A DNA stretch of 64,000 nt from Flabesymbios commensalis (Eukaryota; Annelida; Polychaeta; Terebellida; Flabelligeridae). Position numbers and translations under genes: made by a program. The first letter of the stretch is position 1; each line of letters opens with the position of its first letter. Shown piece by piece: positions 37,599-48,051 of the stretch. The notes below the pieces were generated by a model, which saw nothing but the letters and a program-made list of their open reading frames with translations, was not told the DNA's origin and made no database searches. The DNA is taken from NCBI GenBank assembly GCA_964017125.1, contig OZ024903.1, positions 66,715,201 to 66,779,200 of the forward strand, in the 5' to 3' direction.

Positions 37599-38417
37599 CT
37601 GTAAGCAGAATGTACGTAAACTTGGTTAAAGTCAAAGTCAAACCACACCATGACTCATTGTTGATCAATGTATATTAATATTAACATAGACTTTCAAAAA
37701 AAAATAGCAAATTATTCAATTTTATACACTTTACAAAGCCGGTAAACGCACCACAGCTGAGAGAATCCATTTATATGTATATTATAATATTACACAAAAC
37801 ATCAAACCATTGACACAAATGTTAGTTTAATGCTGGGGTAGACTCGCGGAATGTGAACCCGCATTGAACCACTGCTGGGTAATATGATACTGTCGGGCGC
37901 TTGAAACGTTATTGGTGTTCATTTGCGTTATTCTGGATAGATTATCTTCTGCAGTTATGTCTATCAAAACGTAATAAGTGTTTAAAATACCGTATACAAA
38001 TCATTTTAGTTGTTTATTAATATTTTCTTTTATTAGTCAACATATGGCTTGTGGGGCTGCAATACTTCCAGGACTATAATATCTATTTAGTAGTATCTCC
38101 CTCAAAATTGGTACACCGGTACATCAGATTTAAAACCCTCTGTCCATATCAATATGCAGTGTGGAATCCTCTCACTTTATTGCCTCTAAAACAAGCAACA
38201 GATACGAATGATAATGTGAGTGTTGGTGTACATTGTGTCCACTCTACGGGTTCCAGTGAGTACAAGTGTGTTAGTGTCACATAGACGAGGCAGTGTACCA
38301 TGTGATACATAACCCATTGAATACTAAGGAATGCACATCAAAGTCAGTGTGTGTGATGGGCATATAAGATGTGCATGCAAAGGCAAACAACAGTATGCCT
38401 AACTGCTTACTTTTTAT
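37599..38417. other. Sequence upstream of DIP2 exon a (first intron)
   Basis: AT-rich, with a family-1 remnant near 37806-37882 (AATGCTGGGGTAGACTCGCG, GCATTGAACCACTGCTGGG). No coding exon matching the expected start of DIP2 was found. Confidence 0.5.
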
Positions 38418-38663
38418 TTAACCCTTCAACCGCCGGTGCCGCATATATTGGGTTTTTCACTCAATTATTACCACATTCAGTACCGCCTTTTAAGCATGTT
38501 AAAGCCATAATGTGACACCAATCAGCAATATTTGATAACAGTTAACCACCATTTTGTCAAATCTGAAAAAGTTTCACTCACTTGAAGTTGTGGATCGCGT
38601 CAGCGAGACACAACTTCAAGTGGGTGAAAATTCAAATTGAAAATTTGGTGGTTAGAGGGTTAA
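38418..38663 (+). mobile_element. Family-2 hairpin MITE (246 bp), GTCA loop
   Basis: TTAACCCTTCAACCGCCGG left, GGTGGTTAGAGGGTTAA right. Hairpin CACTCACTTGAAGTTGTGG ... CACAACTTCAAGTGGGTG with tip CGCGTCAGCG. Confidence 0.9.
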
Positions 38664-39020
38664 GTAAGTAGCTACAGCTTTTTGCTTTGCTTTACAGGAC
38701 TATTGTCTGATTTACAATCTTCGCAGTAAAGCAGATGTAACACTCCACAAAGACAATCAAAATAATACATGTTTGTCATATATCAATCCATATGTCATAC
38801 CTTATTATTCTTGAAAAAAATCAGATAATCACAATTTGATATAAATTATAACCTATTTTAAATACCAACAAATGTGTCGCTATCATGTGATACTCAACAA
38901 AACTATCCTTATAGTCACACAATCTTGGATGAGGTGATGCTCATTATCTGCTGTATTGTATGTGTTTAAGATAAGATATTGAACACTGTTGAAACGCTGG
39001 TATCTGAATAAACTGCCTCA

Positions 39021-39109
39021 CCTGTCTACATCCCAAAAATGTTATCTGGTTATCCATTTTTGTGATGTAGACAGGCTGTCTACAACACAAAAATGGATAA
39101 CCAGATAAC
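39021..39109. repeat. Palindrome with an extra third arm fragment
   Basis: Arms 39041-39074 and 39076-39109 (GTTATCTGGTTATCCATTTT ... ) are 34 bp with one mismatch around a single G. Just left, CTGTCTACATCCCAAAAATG (39023-39042) repeats the start of the right arm in direct orientation, so the locus holds two and a half copies of one arm. Confidence 0.8.
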
Positions 39110-39300
39110 AAACTAGATTGACTACACACATCATACCAGATGGCACACACTAATAACATACATATCTGATAGTCTAAGGCAATACCAAACGTCGTCTGAC
39201 CATGTTCGCAATGCTGGGTCAACGTCATCATTGTGCCAGCGTTGGGTCAACATTTAGCAGTACATCTTACTGTATCCGGTGATATGCCTTGCTATACGAT

Positions 39301-39370
39301 CAACCAATGTTGGTTTGATGTTAGGCCACCGTCTACGACGCTGGCCCAACATCAAACCAGCATTGGGTCA
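39301..39370. mobile_element. Family-1 hairpin element, inner part, GTA loop on minus
   Basis: CAACCAATGTTGGTTTGATG / CATCAAACCAGCATTGGGT arms with core CGTCTACGACG. The outer ends are eroded. Weaker relatives flank it at about 39189-39256 and 39423-39510. Confidence 0.7.
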
Positions 39371-39510
39371 CATTAGACAAAGACCTGTACGTTCGAGTTT
39401 ATAGGGACATCACCTGCGAGCAGGATACCAGGCGTTGGTTAATTGTTGGGCAACCCTCTCAGACGTTGGCCCAAAAGTAAACCAATACAACCTCTATTGC
39501 TTGCCAGTAT

Positions 39511-39837
39511 GTATTCATTATGTATGTAACTACGCAATTCAGCAGCTTTCTATTAGAGAGTGGCCTTCTCATCCAATATTAATCCAAATCCATAACAGTT
39601 TATGTATACTACTAGTATCGTGATCCTGACAAAGAGGTCCATGATAACTCAATAGAGCATATCCACATATCTCATTTGTTCAACACCATTGCTCACGTTC
39701 ACCCATAACCTGATAATTTTTCATGACCTTCAAAAATAAATTATCAAAACATATTTAGTTTTCTTGGTCTGATAATGCTTGATCGTGTGTCTCAGTAAGA
39801 ACCTCCGGAGAAAGGGGAGATGTAGGCCTATCTGATT
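39511..39837. other. Sequence with nothing recognised
   Basis: AT-rich, with no supportable feature. Confidence 0.5.
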
Positions 39838-40035
39838 ACAGTGCACTGCACCAAACGCAGGATTCGAAATTCAAGCCCTGGCGGTCTCAGGCTGAGTACA
39901 ATACCTCCGGGTCGCAGAATCTCCCACAATACTGAATCTTATCGAGTGAACGGAGAAGAAACATTTGTTTCTTTGAAACATGAATACCAGAGCGGGAAAC
40001 GAACGACTGAAAAGGCCGCCAAGAAAACAAATGCG
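39838..40035 (-). mobile_element. tRNA-derived dimeric SINE, diverged copy
   Basis: On the minus strand: GTTCGTTTCCCGCTCTGG (B-box-like), CAAAGAAACAAATGTTTC, CAGTATTGTGGGAGATTC, GGAGGTATTGTACTCAGCCT (A-box-like), and GGGCTTGAATTTCGAATCC (second B-box-like). Same module order as 40730-41032, but the first unit is degraded and the CATTTCATTT tail is absent. The plus-strand open frame here is an artefact. Confidence 0.7.
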
Positions 40036-40689
40036 GCTCCGGGCTTATCTCATCTGCAATATTCTATTGGATTTCACGGACATTCAGGTCCATTTTATCA
40101 TGCAAATTACAAAACATCATGCGTAGGACACGATGCGAAAAGAATACTCCCAGAAATGCATAATACATTGCATTTCTGATACTGCACACAACTACATGCT
40201 AACTACGCCTAATAAATTGCTTTATTCTAATACGCCAACATTGTATACAGGAATGAGGATATAAATACAGGGGATATAAGAAGTAAAGTCACATCATGAT
40301 GAAATTAGTTTAATAGAAGCAATTGAAATATTATTTTTCAAAATTTAAACAATGTATGTTTTATACATAATTTGTTGATGCAAGTGTACATGATGTAATG
40401 TGAATTGCCATATTGATGACGATTTGACGGGTGACCGTCGACTGTGAAAATTAGACAATGGTGGTTACTCATGTGGCAGTGCCTGCCGGCAATACTTGGT
40501 GCGGTGACATTTTGCCAGGGCCACACCCTGTCAGGAAAAAAAGTGATCAATAATCCACTATATCTAATCAACACCACTCGTCGTGCACAAGGGCCACGGG
40601 GTGTAACAGTACTGGGCCATCACTTAAAGTTGACAAAAATGCTAAACTGATATTTACCTCCAACACGTTACAGTCAGCTCTAAGTTACA

Positions 40690-41158
40690 GAAGTGAATTT
40701 TCAGCCACTTAAAGTTGTGGCTATCGGTAAATGAAATGAATCGGGCTTCAGGCCACACTTGTGCACATACAGGCTAAATTGGGCCAGGAGAACCTCCTGA
40801 GGATGGTGAGATGACACTGCCCTCCTGACAAAGGATTTGAAATTCAAAACCTGGAGGTCTGAGGCAGAGCACGCTACCTCTCAGTCACGGAGGCTCTCCA
40901 CAATACTGAGCTTGTACGAGTGGATGGGGAAGAAAAATGTTTGTTTCTTTCAAACCGCCGAGACCGGGAAACGAACCCCGAACTCAAGCGTGGAAGGCAG
41001 CGGTGCTAACCACTAACCTAGGGCCCCCGCCCTGTGGCTAGCGGTAGCGGTAGCGAGACACAACTTGAAGTGAGTGAAAATCACTCATATTTGTTCATGT
41101 CGGCTAATAAAACAAACTATACACCGATTATAGTCGTGCTTAGCGCATAAACGGTTCA
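40690..41158. mobile_element. Family-2 hairpin MITE split by a SINE, GGTA loop
   Basis: The left arm GAATTTTCAGCCACTTAAAG and right arm ACAACTTGAAGTGAGTGAAA are separated by a SINE. Once the SINE is set aside, the tip reads AGCGGTAGCG. The right part has GTCGGCTAATAAAAC and ATTATAGTCGTGCTTAGCGC as in other members of that subfamily. Confidence 0.8.
40730..41032 (-). mobile_element. tRNA-derived dimeric SINE (303 bp) with target duplication
   Basis: On the minus strand: unit 1 GGTTAGTGGTTAGCACCGC (A box) and GGGGTTCGTTTCCCGG (B box), a linker with TTGAAAGAAACAAACATTTT, unit 2 GAGGTAGCGTGCTCTGCC and TTTTGAATTTCAAATCC, a body ending GCACAAGTGTGGCCTGAAGC, and a GATTCATTTCATTT tail. Flanked by TGTGGCTATCGGTA (40716-40729) and TGTGGCTAGCGGTA (41033-41046), a 14-bp duplication with one difference. 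Inserted into the hairpin of a family-2 MITE. Confidence 0.9.
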
Positions 41159-41370
41159 AATATATTTCATGTCAATGAATAAACTAAAATATAATGCTCT
41201 CTCGAACATACTAATTAGCAACAACCCATCACGGGCACAAATCTGAAAAGAAAGAAAAATTGTATGCATCATCATCATGCACAGTGAGAAATAATAATTG
41301 GCTTACCAGCTTACTACTCATAGTACTGTTAAGGAACGGTGCGATGCGTGCCAAAAACACGGGAAGATGA

Positions 41371-41428
41371 CCCAGCAAACACAAGACATTGAACCAATGT
41401 TGGATCAATGTTGGGTCAATTAGTGAAA
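41371..41428. repeat. Family-1 hairpin element, left half only
   Basis: CCCAGCAAACACAAGACATT, then TGAACCAATGTTGGATCAAT and GTTGGGTCAATTAG. No matching right arm. Confidence 0.65.
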
Positions 41429-42115
41429 CACGGGGTTAATTGGTCCGCTCACAATGGTCCTGTCTCACTTACACAATCAGAGAATCAACTTTTTAATATG
41501 GTACTTTGTCAATTAAAGTATATCTACCATAGGTTACAAAGCGGGTGTTATATATGTTGGCTATAAAAAAACACCAAACAAAGAGACTAAATGTTAATAC
41601 ATGTACCGGTATCTTAATTTGTAAGTATGTTTTCCGCAACACCGTGTACGGCTACAATATTGTTTTAATGTCATAATAATTAAAAAGTTAAAAAGACAGT
41701 ATCTTTTTGGTATGAGGCTTGTACTGAGTACGTGTCTGAAAACGGACGTAGACATATATATTGCTTTATGATGCTTGTATTTAGACTACGTCTACACATG
41801 TACATAATCGCCGTTAATGACAAGAGCTCTCCAGGGGCTAGATATTTCTGTCATAATAAATATTCAGCAATAACTCATTGGGGACAGAATAAGGCCACAC
41901 ATACCAGGTCACCTGGATTTTTACTTTTTATTCCACTCCATTAAGCATCCAACAGATAACATGATGTGTAAATGCTGGCCTAATATCAAATGCGGCTTGT
42001 CGTTGATCTAACATTGCGCCAACCAATTATGTTTGCTAAACTGCAAAACAAAAATATCTATTTCGAGAAATGCATAACCAGATAACAGAAGGAAAGTATG
42101 AGGGCGACTGGCTCT
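41429..42115. other. Sequence with nothing recognised
   Basis: AT-rich, with no supportable feature. Confidence 0.5.
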
Positions 42116-42224
42116 TCCAGCAAACAGGAGGCATTCATCCAATGTTGTTTCAATGTTTGGCCACCGTCTTCGACGCTGGCCAAACATTGAAACAACATCG
42201 GATGAATGCCTCCTATTTGCTGGG
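42116..42224. mobile_element. Family-1 hairpin element (109 bp), GAA loop on minus
   Basis: CCAGCAAACAGGAGGCATTC left, GAATGCCTCCTATTTGCTGG right. Arms ATGTTGTTTCAATGTTTGGC / GCCAAACATTGAAACAACAT are perfect, with core CGTCTTCGACG. The private sequence change AGGAGGCATTCATCC is present in both arms. Confidence 0.9.
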
Positions 42225-42371
42225 TTATTAACAGAACATCTATACGGTAACACATGATATTGGCATATCACATTTACATTCTTTAAAAAAATACAGCATA
42301 TTACACACAAACCGCATAGGTAGTAGTCGGTAACTACACAGGTGATCGATATGCTAGAGTTATGTGCCTCT

Positions 42372-42437
42372 ATCCCGGCAAACACGGACAATGACTAAAT
42401 GTATCAGCATTGGGTCAACATCTCGTGTTGCTGGGAT
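42372..42437. mobile_element. Family-1 element, internal deletion derivative
   Basis: CCCGGCAAACACGGACAATG left, GGTCAACATCTCGTGTTGCTGGG right (ends only), with about 20 bp between. The hairpin core is lost. Confidence 0.7.
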
Positions 42438-42730
42438 TGTGGGGGTAGACTGTATACTACACAATACAGCATATCACCAAGCTGCTGCCAGCTGGTCCCA
42501 GACCCGATGACAGTGGTGGACGGGATTAAACACAGAAAATCACCAGCTTTGTCGGTGGTGGTAGACAGTGTACTACACAATACATCAAATCACCAACCAA
42601 CACTTTTAACATGTTTAAAGGCCCCTATGTACTTAATGGTAGACATTATGATATAAACAAAATGTAAAGCACGTCACCAGCATCAATGGTGGTGGTAGAC
42701 GGGTACATTTGTAGAGTATACTACAATCAA
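42438..42730. repeat. Degenerate tandem repeat, GGTGGTAGAC units
   Basis: Three loose units carry GGGGGTAGACTGTATACTAC / GGTGGTAGACAGTGTACTAC / GGTGGTAGACGGGTACATTT and CACAATACA-C-ATCACCAA. Spacing is about 110-135 bp. Confidence 0.6.
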
Positions 42731-43364
42731 GAATAAATCCATTTTATCATTCAAATCAACAAACAAACTATCCAATAGTCACTGGACCATATTTCATCAG
42801 AGGTTAAAGGGACAGCATATGTTGACATATCATTTTTTGAAAAATAAATATGAAGTTATATGGCCTACTGATCTTAAATAAAGTACCAAAAAAATGATCA
42901 AAAAATTCAAAAGCACTGTTCAAAATGACTGAACTAGTTTTATTACAAAGTCATATACTAGTATTGTCATGTAAACAAATATGTTTGCATTATATAACAC
43001 TTTATACCACAAATACCAACCCTCTCAGACCGTCGAATCTAGAATACTTCAAAGGCCACCGACGTTAGCTGGTGTGTGAAAGTGAGGGATTGGGGGGGGG
43101 TAACCTGCAGCAGCGATTGTCTGGCCATGTGACCCAATGTTGTGCTAACTTTTAACCATCCTTTAGGTGTACAAATAGTTTGTTGGGGTTTTCTCTGGAT
43201 TGTTATAAATGTTGATAAATTTTTTTTCAAAAAATCCGAAAATGTTGAAAAAATGAACTCGATCTGCGGGAGTCCCTCAAGGGGGTAATACTATCAACAT
43301 ATCTAAAAGTCAAACTATGAAGAATTATGCATTTCCTTAAAGACTTGACTAAAAGTTGATAAAG
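42731..43364. other. Sequence with nothing recognised
   Basis: AT-rich, with no supportable feature. Confidence 0.5.
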
Positions 43365-43556
43365 ATTCAATATTGTGGGGAACCTCCGTGACCGGAGGTA
43401 GCGTGCTCGGCCTTAGACCGCCAGGGCTCTAATTTCAAATCCTGTGTCTGGAGGGCAGTGTCATCTCATTCATCTCAACATCCCCAGGAGGTTCTTCTGG
43501 CCCAGTTTAGCCTTTAGTGCACAAAGGTGGCATAAAATCCCATTCATTTCATTTCA
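43365..43556 (+). mobile_element. tRNA-derived SINE, second unit plus tail
   Basis: CAATATTGTGGGGAACCTCC, GGAGGTAGCGTGCTCGGCC (A-box-like), CTCTAATTTCAAATCC (B-box-like), body GGAGGGCAGTGTCATCTCA and GGAGGTTCTTCTGGCCC, tail CATTCATTTCATTTCAT. It matches the 3' two thirds of 40730-41032 in the opposite orientation. The first tRNA-like unit is missing. Confidence 0.85.
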
Positions 43557-43706
43557 TAATAAAATTGATCAAGCGCTAGCTGGAAAAAAACTAAATTCTA
43601 CCAGTCACCTGACGTCACTCGCAGTCATAAGACTAAATTATGTAACCAGTATTATCTTAACAAGACTAAACACTCGCCACTTTTTTAATGTTCGGTTTAT
43701 ATCTAT

Positions 43707-43708
43707 AG

Positions 43709-43759
<51 letters not shown>
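43707..43759. repeat. (TA)n microsatellite
   Basis: Long TA tract interrupted once by CATATA. Confidence 0.9.
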
Positions 43760-43766
<7 letters not shown>

Positions 43767-44548
43767 GCAAGGCTTCCAAGGATTGACGCGAGGATTGGAT
43801 ATTATGATTTACTTTATATTAGAGTACATTGCAGTCATCCAGGCAAATAATATGTATTTTTCAGCCGCCACTGAACTAAAGGATGTACATTGTCAGATGG
43901 AATAACTACCGGCGCTCAAAAATCAAACGTCATACACCTTGAAGGTACGTGTACACCAGTTACATGTGGTCAAACACTCCTTTGTCCGTCATATAAGTAC
44001 ACAGCACATGAATATATTGTGACCCTTTCTCAGTATTCTCCTTTTTCCTGCAGTATGCAGTATTAAATCCAGGTAATGTATAGTTGAGTAGTAGGCATAC
44101 TTAAAATTGATACTCAGACGTACAAGTATACACACTGTGTGAGCAGGTAAGTACTGCGATATAAAATATTTCATCGTGAATGAAAGCAGAGAGGAACATC
44201 ATATCCGTAATCAATGATATAAAAAAGTAGTCTAAACTAACACTTTACGGCTAAATTGTTGATTATTTAAATAGACTGAATTGCAAATACCTGTCTGTTC
44301 TTGGCCTGGCCATGCTGCCGTCTGCACAATGAGCACTATACAAGCCGATTACGTACATTACATCATGTACACACTACACAGTAAACGACAGACGTTAGTC
44401 CAGTACTGACTCATTGTTGGGACAACTCCGTGAATACTTACCCGGCATTGGAAGAGCGTTAGCCCAAGGTAGCGTACTATCTTAGCGGATAGGTAACGGA
44501 GTGAGTACATGACAGAGCGTACACAGCCTGCACTAATACCCCCAGGAA
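43760..44548. other. Sequence with family-1 remnants only
   Basis: An eroded family-1 piece lies near 44398-44470 (TGACTCATTGTTGGGACAAC). No gene recognised. Confidence 0.5.
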
Positions 44549-44655
44549 CCCAACAGGCAAGACGTTGAATCAATGTTTGTTTAATGGTGGTCCATCGTCG
44601 TAGACGATGGACCAGCTTTAAACCAACATTGATTCAACGTATTGTGTCTGCTGGG
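44549..44655. mobile_element. Family-1 hairpin element (107 bp), GTA loop
   Basis: CCCAACAGGCAAGACGTTGA left, TCAACGTATTGTGTCTGCTGGG right (ends). Arms ATCAATGTTTGTTTAATGGT / CTTTAAACCAACATTGAT, core CATCGTCGTAGACGATGG. Confidence 0.88.
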
Positions 44656-44922
44656 AGAGCGTTATATAAAAAAACATTAAGATCAAAACGATAGTCACCT
44701 TTGTTAATACTAATTTAGACCTGTAAAAACGCAGTGATCAAATCCCCTACTGAGCATATTTTAACTGAGTTATAGCTACATCGAAACAAAAAAAGAGCAG
44801 CTCAAACCACAAAGAGTAGACTGTGCCACGGGCGACAAAAATCTGTGGAGCATTCCATGAAGCAAACGGTTCCCGTCAAGCTAAGGAGTGGGTTTGGTGT
44901 TAACAGCTACTCTTAATGATGG

Positions 44923-45141
44923 GCAACCCTTTGAACACCAACATCATGTGATTATTTGATTAAATTTCATTTAGTGAACACTGTTTCAAGATATTTTTAT
45001 GAAAAGATTTGAAAAGAGTTGACCTCCATTTTGTCAAAGCTGAATAATTTTCACTCACTTGAAGTTGTGAATCGCGTCAGCGAGACACAACTTCAAGTGG
45101 GTAAAAAATCCGATTAAATAATTTGGCGATTAAAGGGTTAA
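44923..45141 (+). mobile_element. Family-2 hairpin MITE, shortened left part, GTCA loop
   Basis: GCAACCCTTTGAACACCAAC left, GGCGATTAAAGGGTTAA right. Hairpin TTTTCACTCACTTGAAGTTG ... CAACTTCAAGTGGGT with tip CGCGTCAGCG. Confidence 0.8.
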
Positions 45142-45547
45142 GGCTTAACCAGAGGGTAGGGATAACACCACTTTTTATATTGTAATTTTTTATCTATATG
45201 ATCGATACAGATGCGGAGATATGACATTTTGAATTATACAATGTCAAAATTACTTTATCCACTCAAAAATACTCATTCTCGAATGTATTCATAATAAATT
45301 ATTGTTGCTTTAATAAAAAGGGAATTATTTAGTTAACCATGTTAACAGATTAGACAGTAGATAACTTAACAATAATCAAAAGCATGCAATTGAAGGACAG
45401 ATAAGTTTTTTCAGATAAAACATGGGATGTGTGTATATTCATTCACTATAAGTATACAGCTGAGAGTGCGTGCTTTTCCGCTTTGTAGTTGTATAATATT
45501 TCTCAATAAACACTGAAGCTGAAAGTCAGCTGCGGTGATTCATGTCG
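45142..45547. other. Sequence with nothing recognised
   Basis: AT-rich, with no supportable feature. Confidence 0.5.
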
Positions 45548-45613
45548 CCATTGTATTCACGAGTGACCGAGTCATATACACCATTGTATTCACGAGTGAC
45601 CGAGTCATATACA
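45548..45613. repeat. Perfect 33-bp tandem duplication
   Basis: CCATTGTATTCACGAGTGAC ... CATATACA occurs twice in direct succession without change, so it is a recent duplication. Confidence 0.92.
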
Positions 45614-45724
45614 CAACAAACAGGCAACGTCAAACGAACACTTTGACAATATTGGGTCAATGTCTCAGACGCAGGTCATATTTGGAAACAAAGCTATGTA
45701 GTGCTTGGTCTCAAATTAGACAAA

Positions 45725-45811
45725 TATGAATAATCTTCACCCACTTGAAATTGAGACACAACTTCAAGTGGGTGAAAATTTAAATAAGATACTTAGCGGG
45801 AAAAGGGTTAG
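45725..45811. mobile_element. Family-2 MITE remnant, hairpin tip deleted
   Basis: ATCTTCACCCACTTGAAATT then GAGACACAACTTCAAGTGGG and TAGCGGGAAAAGGGTTAG. The region of the tip has been lost. Confidence 0.7.
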
Positions 45812-46051
45812 TTAAGGAGAGGTCTACCTAAGTATAACGGTTTAAATTTCGTCGTAGACATAAGCAAATTATACAATGAGCGCTGCGTCGAATTCACCAA
45901 TGTGCATGACTGAGCAGCGCCAATCTGATTGTATTCAGGGTGGCATGAGAAACAAAAATAGCATCCTCACCATATCTAGGCGTTTGATAGCTGCTGGCTT
46001 AGTTCTTTCTCTATTGTCGTGTACAGTTATTGACGCCATTATGGGTGGGTG

Positions 46052-46160
46052 CCCAGCAAACACAAAAAGGTTGTATATCATTTGTACACTGTTGGACCAA
46101 CGTCGAAGACGTGTGGCCGACGTCGTACAAATGTTATACAAATATTTTGTGTTTGCTGGG
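46052..46160. mobile_element. Family-1 hairpin element (109 bp), ACAAATGTTATACAA subtype, GAA loop
   Basis: CCCAGCAAACACAAAAAGGT left, ATTTTGTGTTTGCTGGG right. Arms ATCATTTGTACACTGTTGG / CGTACAAATGTTATACAA, core CGTCGAAGACG. The length equals that of the ACGTTGA subtype although the arm sequence is unrelated over most of its length. Confidence 0.88.
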
Positions 46161-46681
46161 TGGTTCATGTACAAAGCTCACTAGCTGAGCACACTCAGGG
46201 AACTCACCCTGCTCAACACATAAGAGTGAGCTCACAATTTCAATTTCTAAATGTAAATAATTCGTCCCCTTGGATATGAAAGGGTGTATCTTGTAACCGG
46301 GCTCGCAGTCACACTGAAATGAGACTTAACCCGGCTATTGCAGATCTGCTCTGTATTACTTAGGATTCATTTCAGGCTGGAATGAATTGTTTGAAAGCTG
46401 CCTGAAATTCTGATTGATCTATCTTCTGACCGATTATATCATATATATAATTTATGCAACGCCATCTTTTACAAATTTAGAATAAAATAATTGTCAATGA
46501 GATCAATGAGATCAGAATATATTAATATACGACCGTGACAAGACAAGGATTATCTGTTTTAAACATGTAAGCGCTAAGCACGGCTAGAATCGTTTCAAAT
46601 CTGCCCTACCAACCTCCTTGGTCTAACTAGCCGATCAAACTGTTATCATGGTTATTGGGAATGGAATGAGTGTTTAACCTA
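46161..46681. other. Sequence with one repeat fragment
   Basis: 46270-46291 (TTGGATATGAAAGGGTGTAT) is identical to one arm of the hairpin at 9406. Otherwise nothing recognised. Confidence 0.55.
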
Positions 46682-46931
46682 TTAACCCTTTAAGCCCTCA
46701 CGATGCATTAAAACATCATTTTACATCCCTGAAAACACACTTAATTTTCCTATATTAAAGGGTTTCAGAACAAAATTTTCATAAAACTGGTTTACCATTA
46801 CATGGCGATTTTCTTTAATTTTTAAACCACGTCAAATCATTTTCATCCACTACAAGTCGAGAATTGCGACAGCAATTCGCGGCTTGTAGTGGATGAAGAT
46901 GACAATGGTAAATTCAGGATTGAAAGGGTTA
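46682..46931. mobile_element. Family-2-like MITE, CCACTACAAG hairpin, GACA loop
   Basis: TTAACCCTTTAAGCCCTCAC left, GATTGAAAGGGTTA right. Hairpin 46842-46897: TTCATCCACTACAAGTCGAG, AATTGC GACA GCAATT, then CGGCTTGTAGTGGATGAA. It has the same end style and length as family 2 but an unrelated stem. Confidence 0.82.
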
Positions 46932-47159
46932 CCCGCCGGTGCCGCATATATTCGGGTTTTCATTTTTTATTAGCACATTAAGTATCACATTTTAAATATT
47001 TTAAAGATAAAATGTGACATCAACCAGCAAGATTTGAAAAAGAGTTGACCTCCATTTAGTCAAATCTGAATAATTTTCACTCACTTGGATCGCGTCAGCG
47101 AGACACAACTTCAAGTGGGTGAAAATTCAAATTGAATAATTTGACGTTTAAAGGGTCGA
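46929..47159 (+). mobile_element. Family-2 hairpin MITE abutting the previous one, GTCA loop
   Basis: TTACCCGCCGGTGCCGCATA left, sharing TTA with the end of the previous element. The hairpin left arm has lost AAGTTGT (CACTCACTTGGATCGCGTCA) while the right arm ACACAACTTCAAGTGGGTG is whole. Right end TTGACGTTTAAAGGGTCGA. Confidence 0.82.
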
Positions 47160-48051
47160 ACATCAAGATATGCACATGTAATGTTTGATCTGAAATTAAA
47201 CAGATACGTTCATGCTCTTGAACTAGAACTAAGTCATTAACATGATTAACTAGAACCCAGTGAAAATTTATATAAAATAAACTAACTGTTAAAGAGTTAA
47301 TAATGCGAATCAATTCTACAGTTCAAAGGTTATCCATCATACCTAATCACACAGGTCTGTTAATTTCATTTAATTAGATTTAATTCGATATGAGCAGTTT
47401 TGTCGGCGGTTTTACTTAGGCATATCAGTAATAATTAAAAAAGAGGCATGCAGTGTCGACTGTAAATACCACACTTCTTAATATTACACGTAAACGTGGT
47501 GAATTTCACGTTGGCGGTGGTGATTTGGAGAGTCGTGGTTTAAAGTATCATGTATCGTGACTAAAAGGATCGTGTGAGCATTGCAACATGTAAAAGTTTA
47601 AACAACTAGTTTTACATTGTAAAACGTTTAGACAACTTGTACATGGGGCATGTTTGCATAAAAATATGAGACAAAGAGAGAATTGAGTTGTGCCCTAAAT
47701 GGTGGCAGCGTGGTGAAACATTGCCCGTGTCTAGTAAATAATATATTATGCATACTGTTTTTTTACTTAATATACTAGAAGGTTGACGTAGTGTTTGTTT
47801 TGTAGTACGGGAGCCTGCAAATGAGCGTTCCAGGCGTGTAATGGGGGATTGCTTGGTGTGCATATCTACCGTACCACTGAGTCTCAACAGATACTGGTGC
47901 TGGTGGACCAAGGTCAGAAACTGGCCATTTGAAAGATCTACATGAATGATGTCTGACAGCCATCTCAGCAGAGATCTGGTAGAATCAGTTAGCACAGTGT
48001 ATCCCTCAAAAGCCGAGATATACGGGGTATATATATATTGATCTAGTGACT
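47160..48051. other. Sequence with an unassigned minus-strand open frame
   Basis: Minus-strand frames at 47612-48070 and 47775-47963 overlap. The shorter one contains VSDLGPPAPVSVETQWYG and AIPHYTPGTLICRLPYY, which reads more protein-like than most here, but I do not recognise it. It might be an exon or a decayed repeat. Confidence 0.25.

Noticed and set aside
39841-40179. Plus-strand frame of 112 codons
   Set aside because: It runs across a tRNA-derived SINE in antisense.
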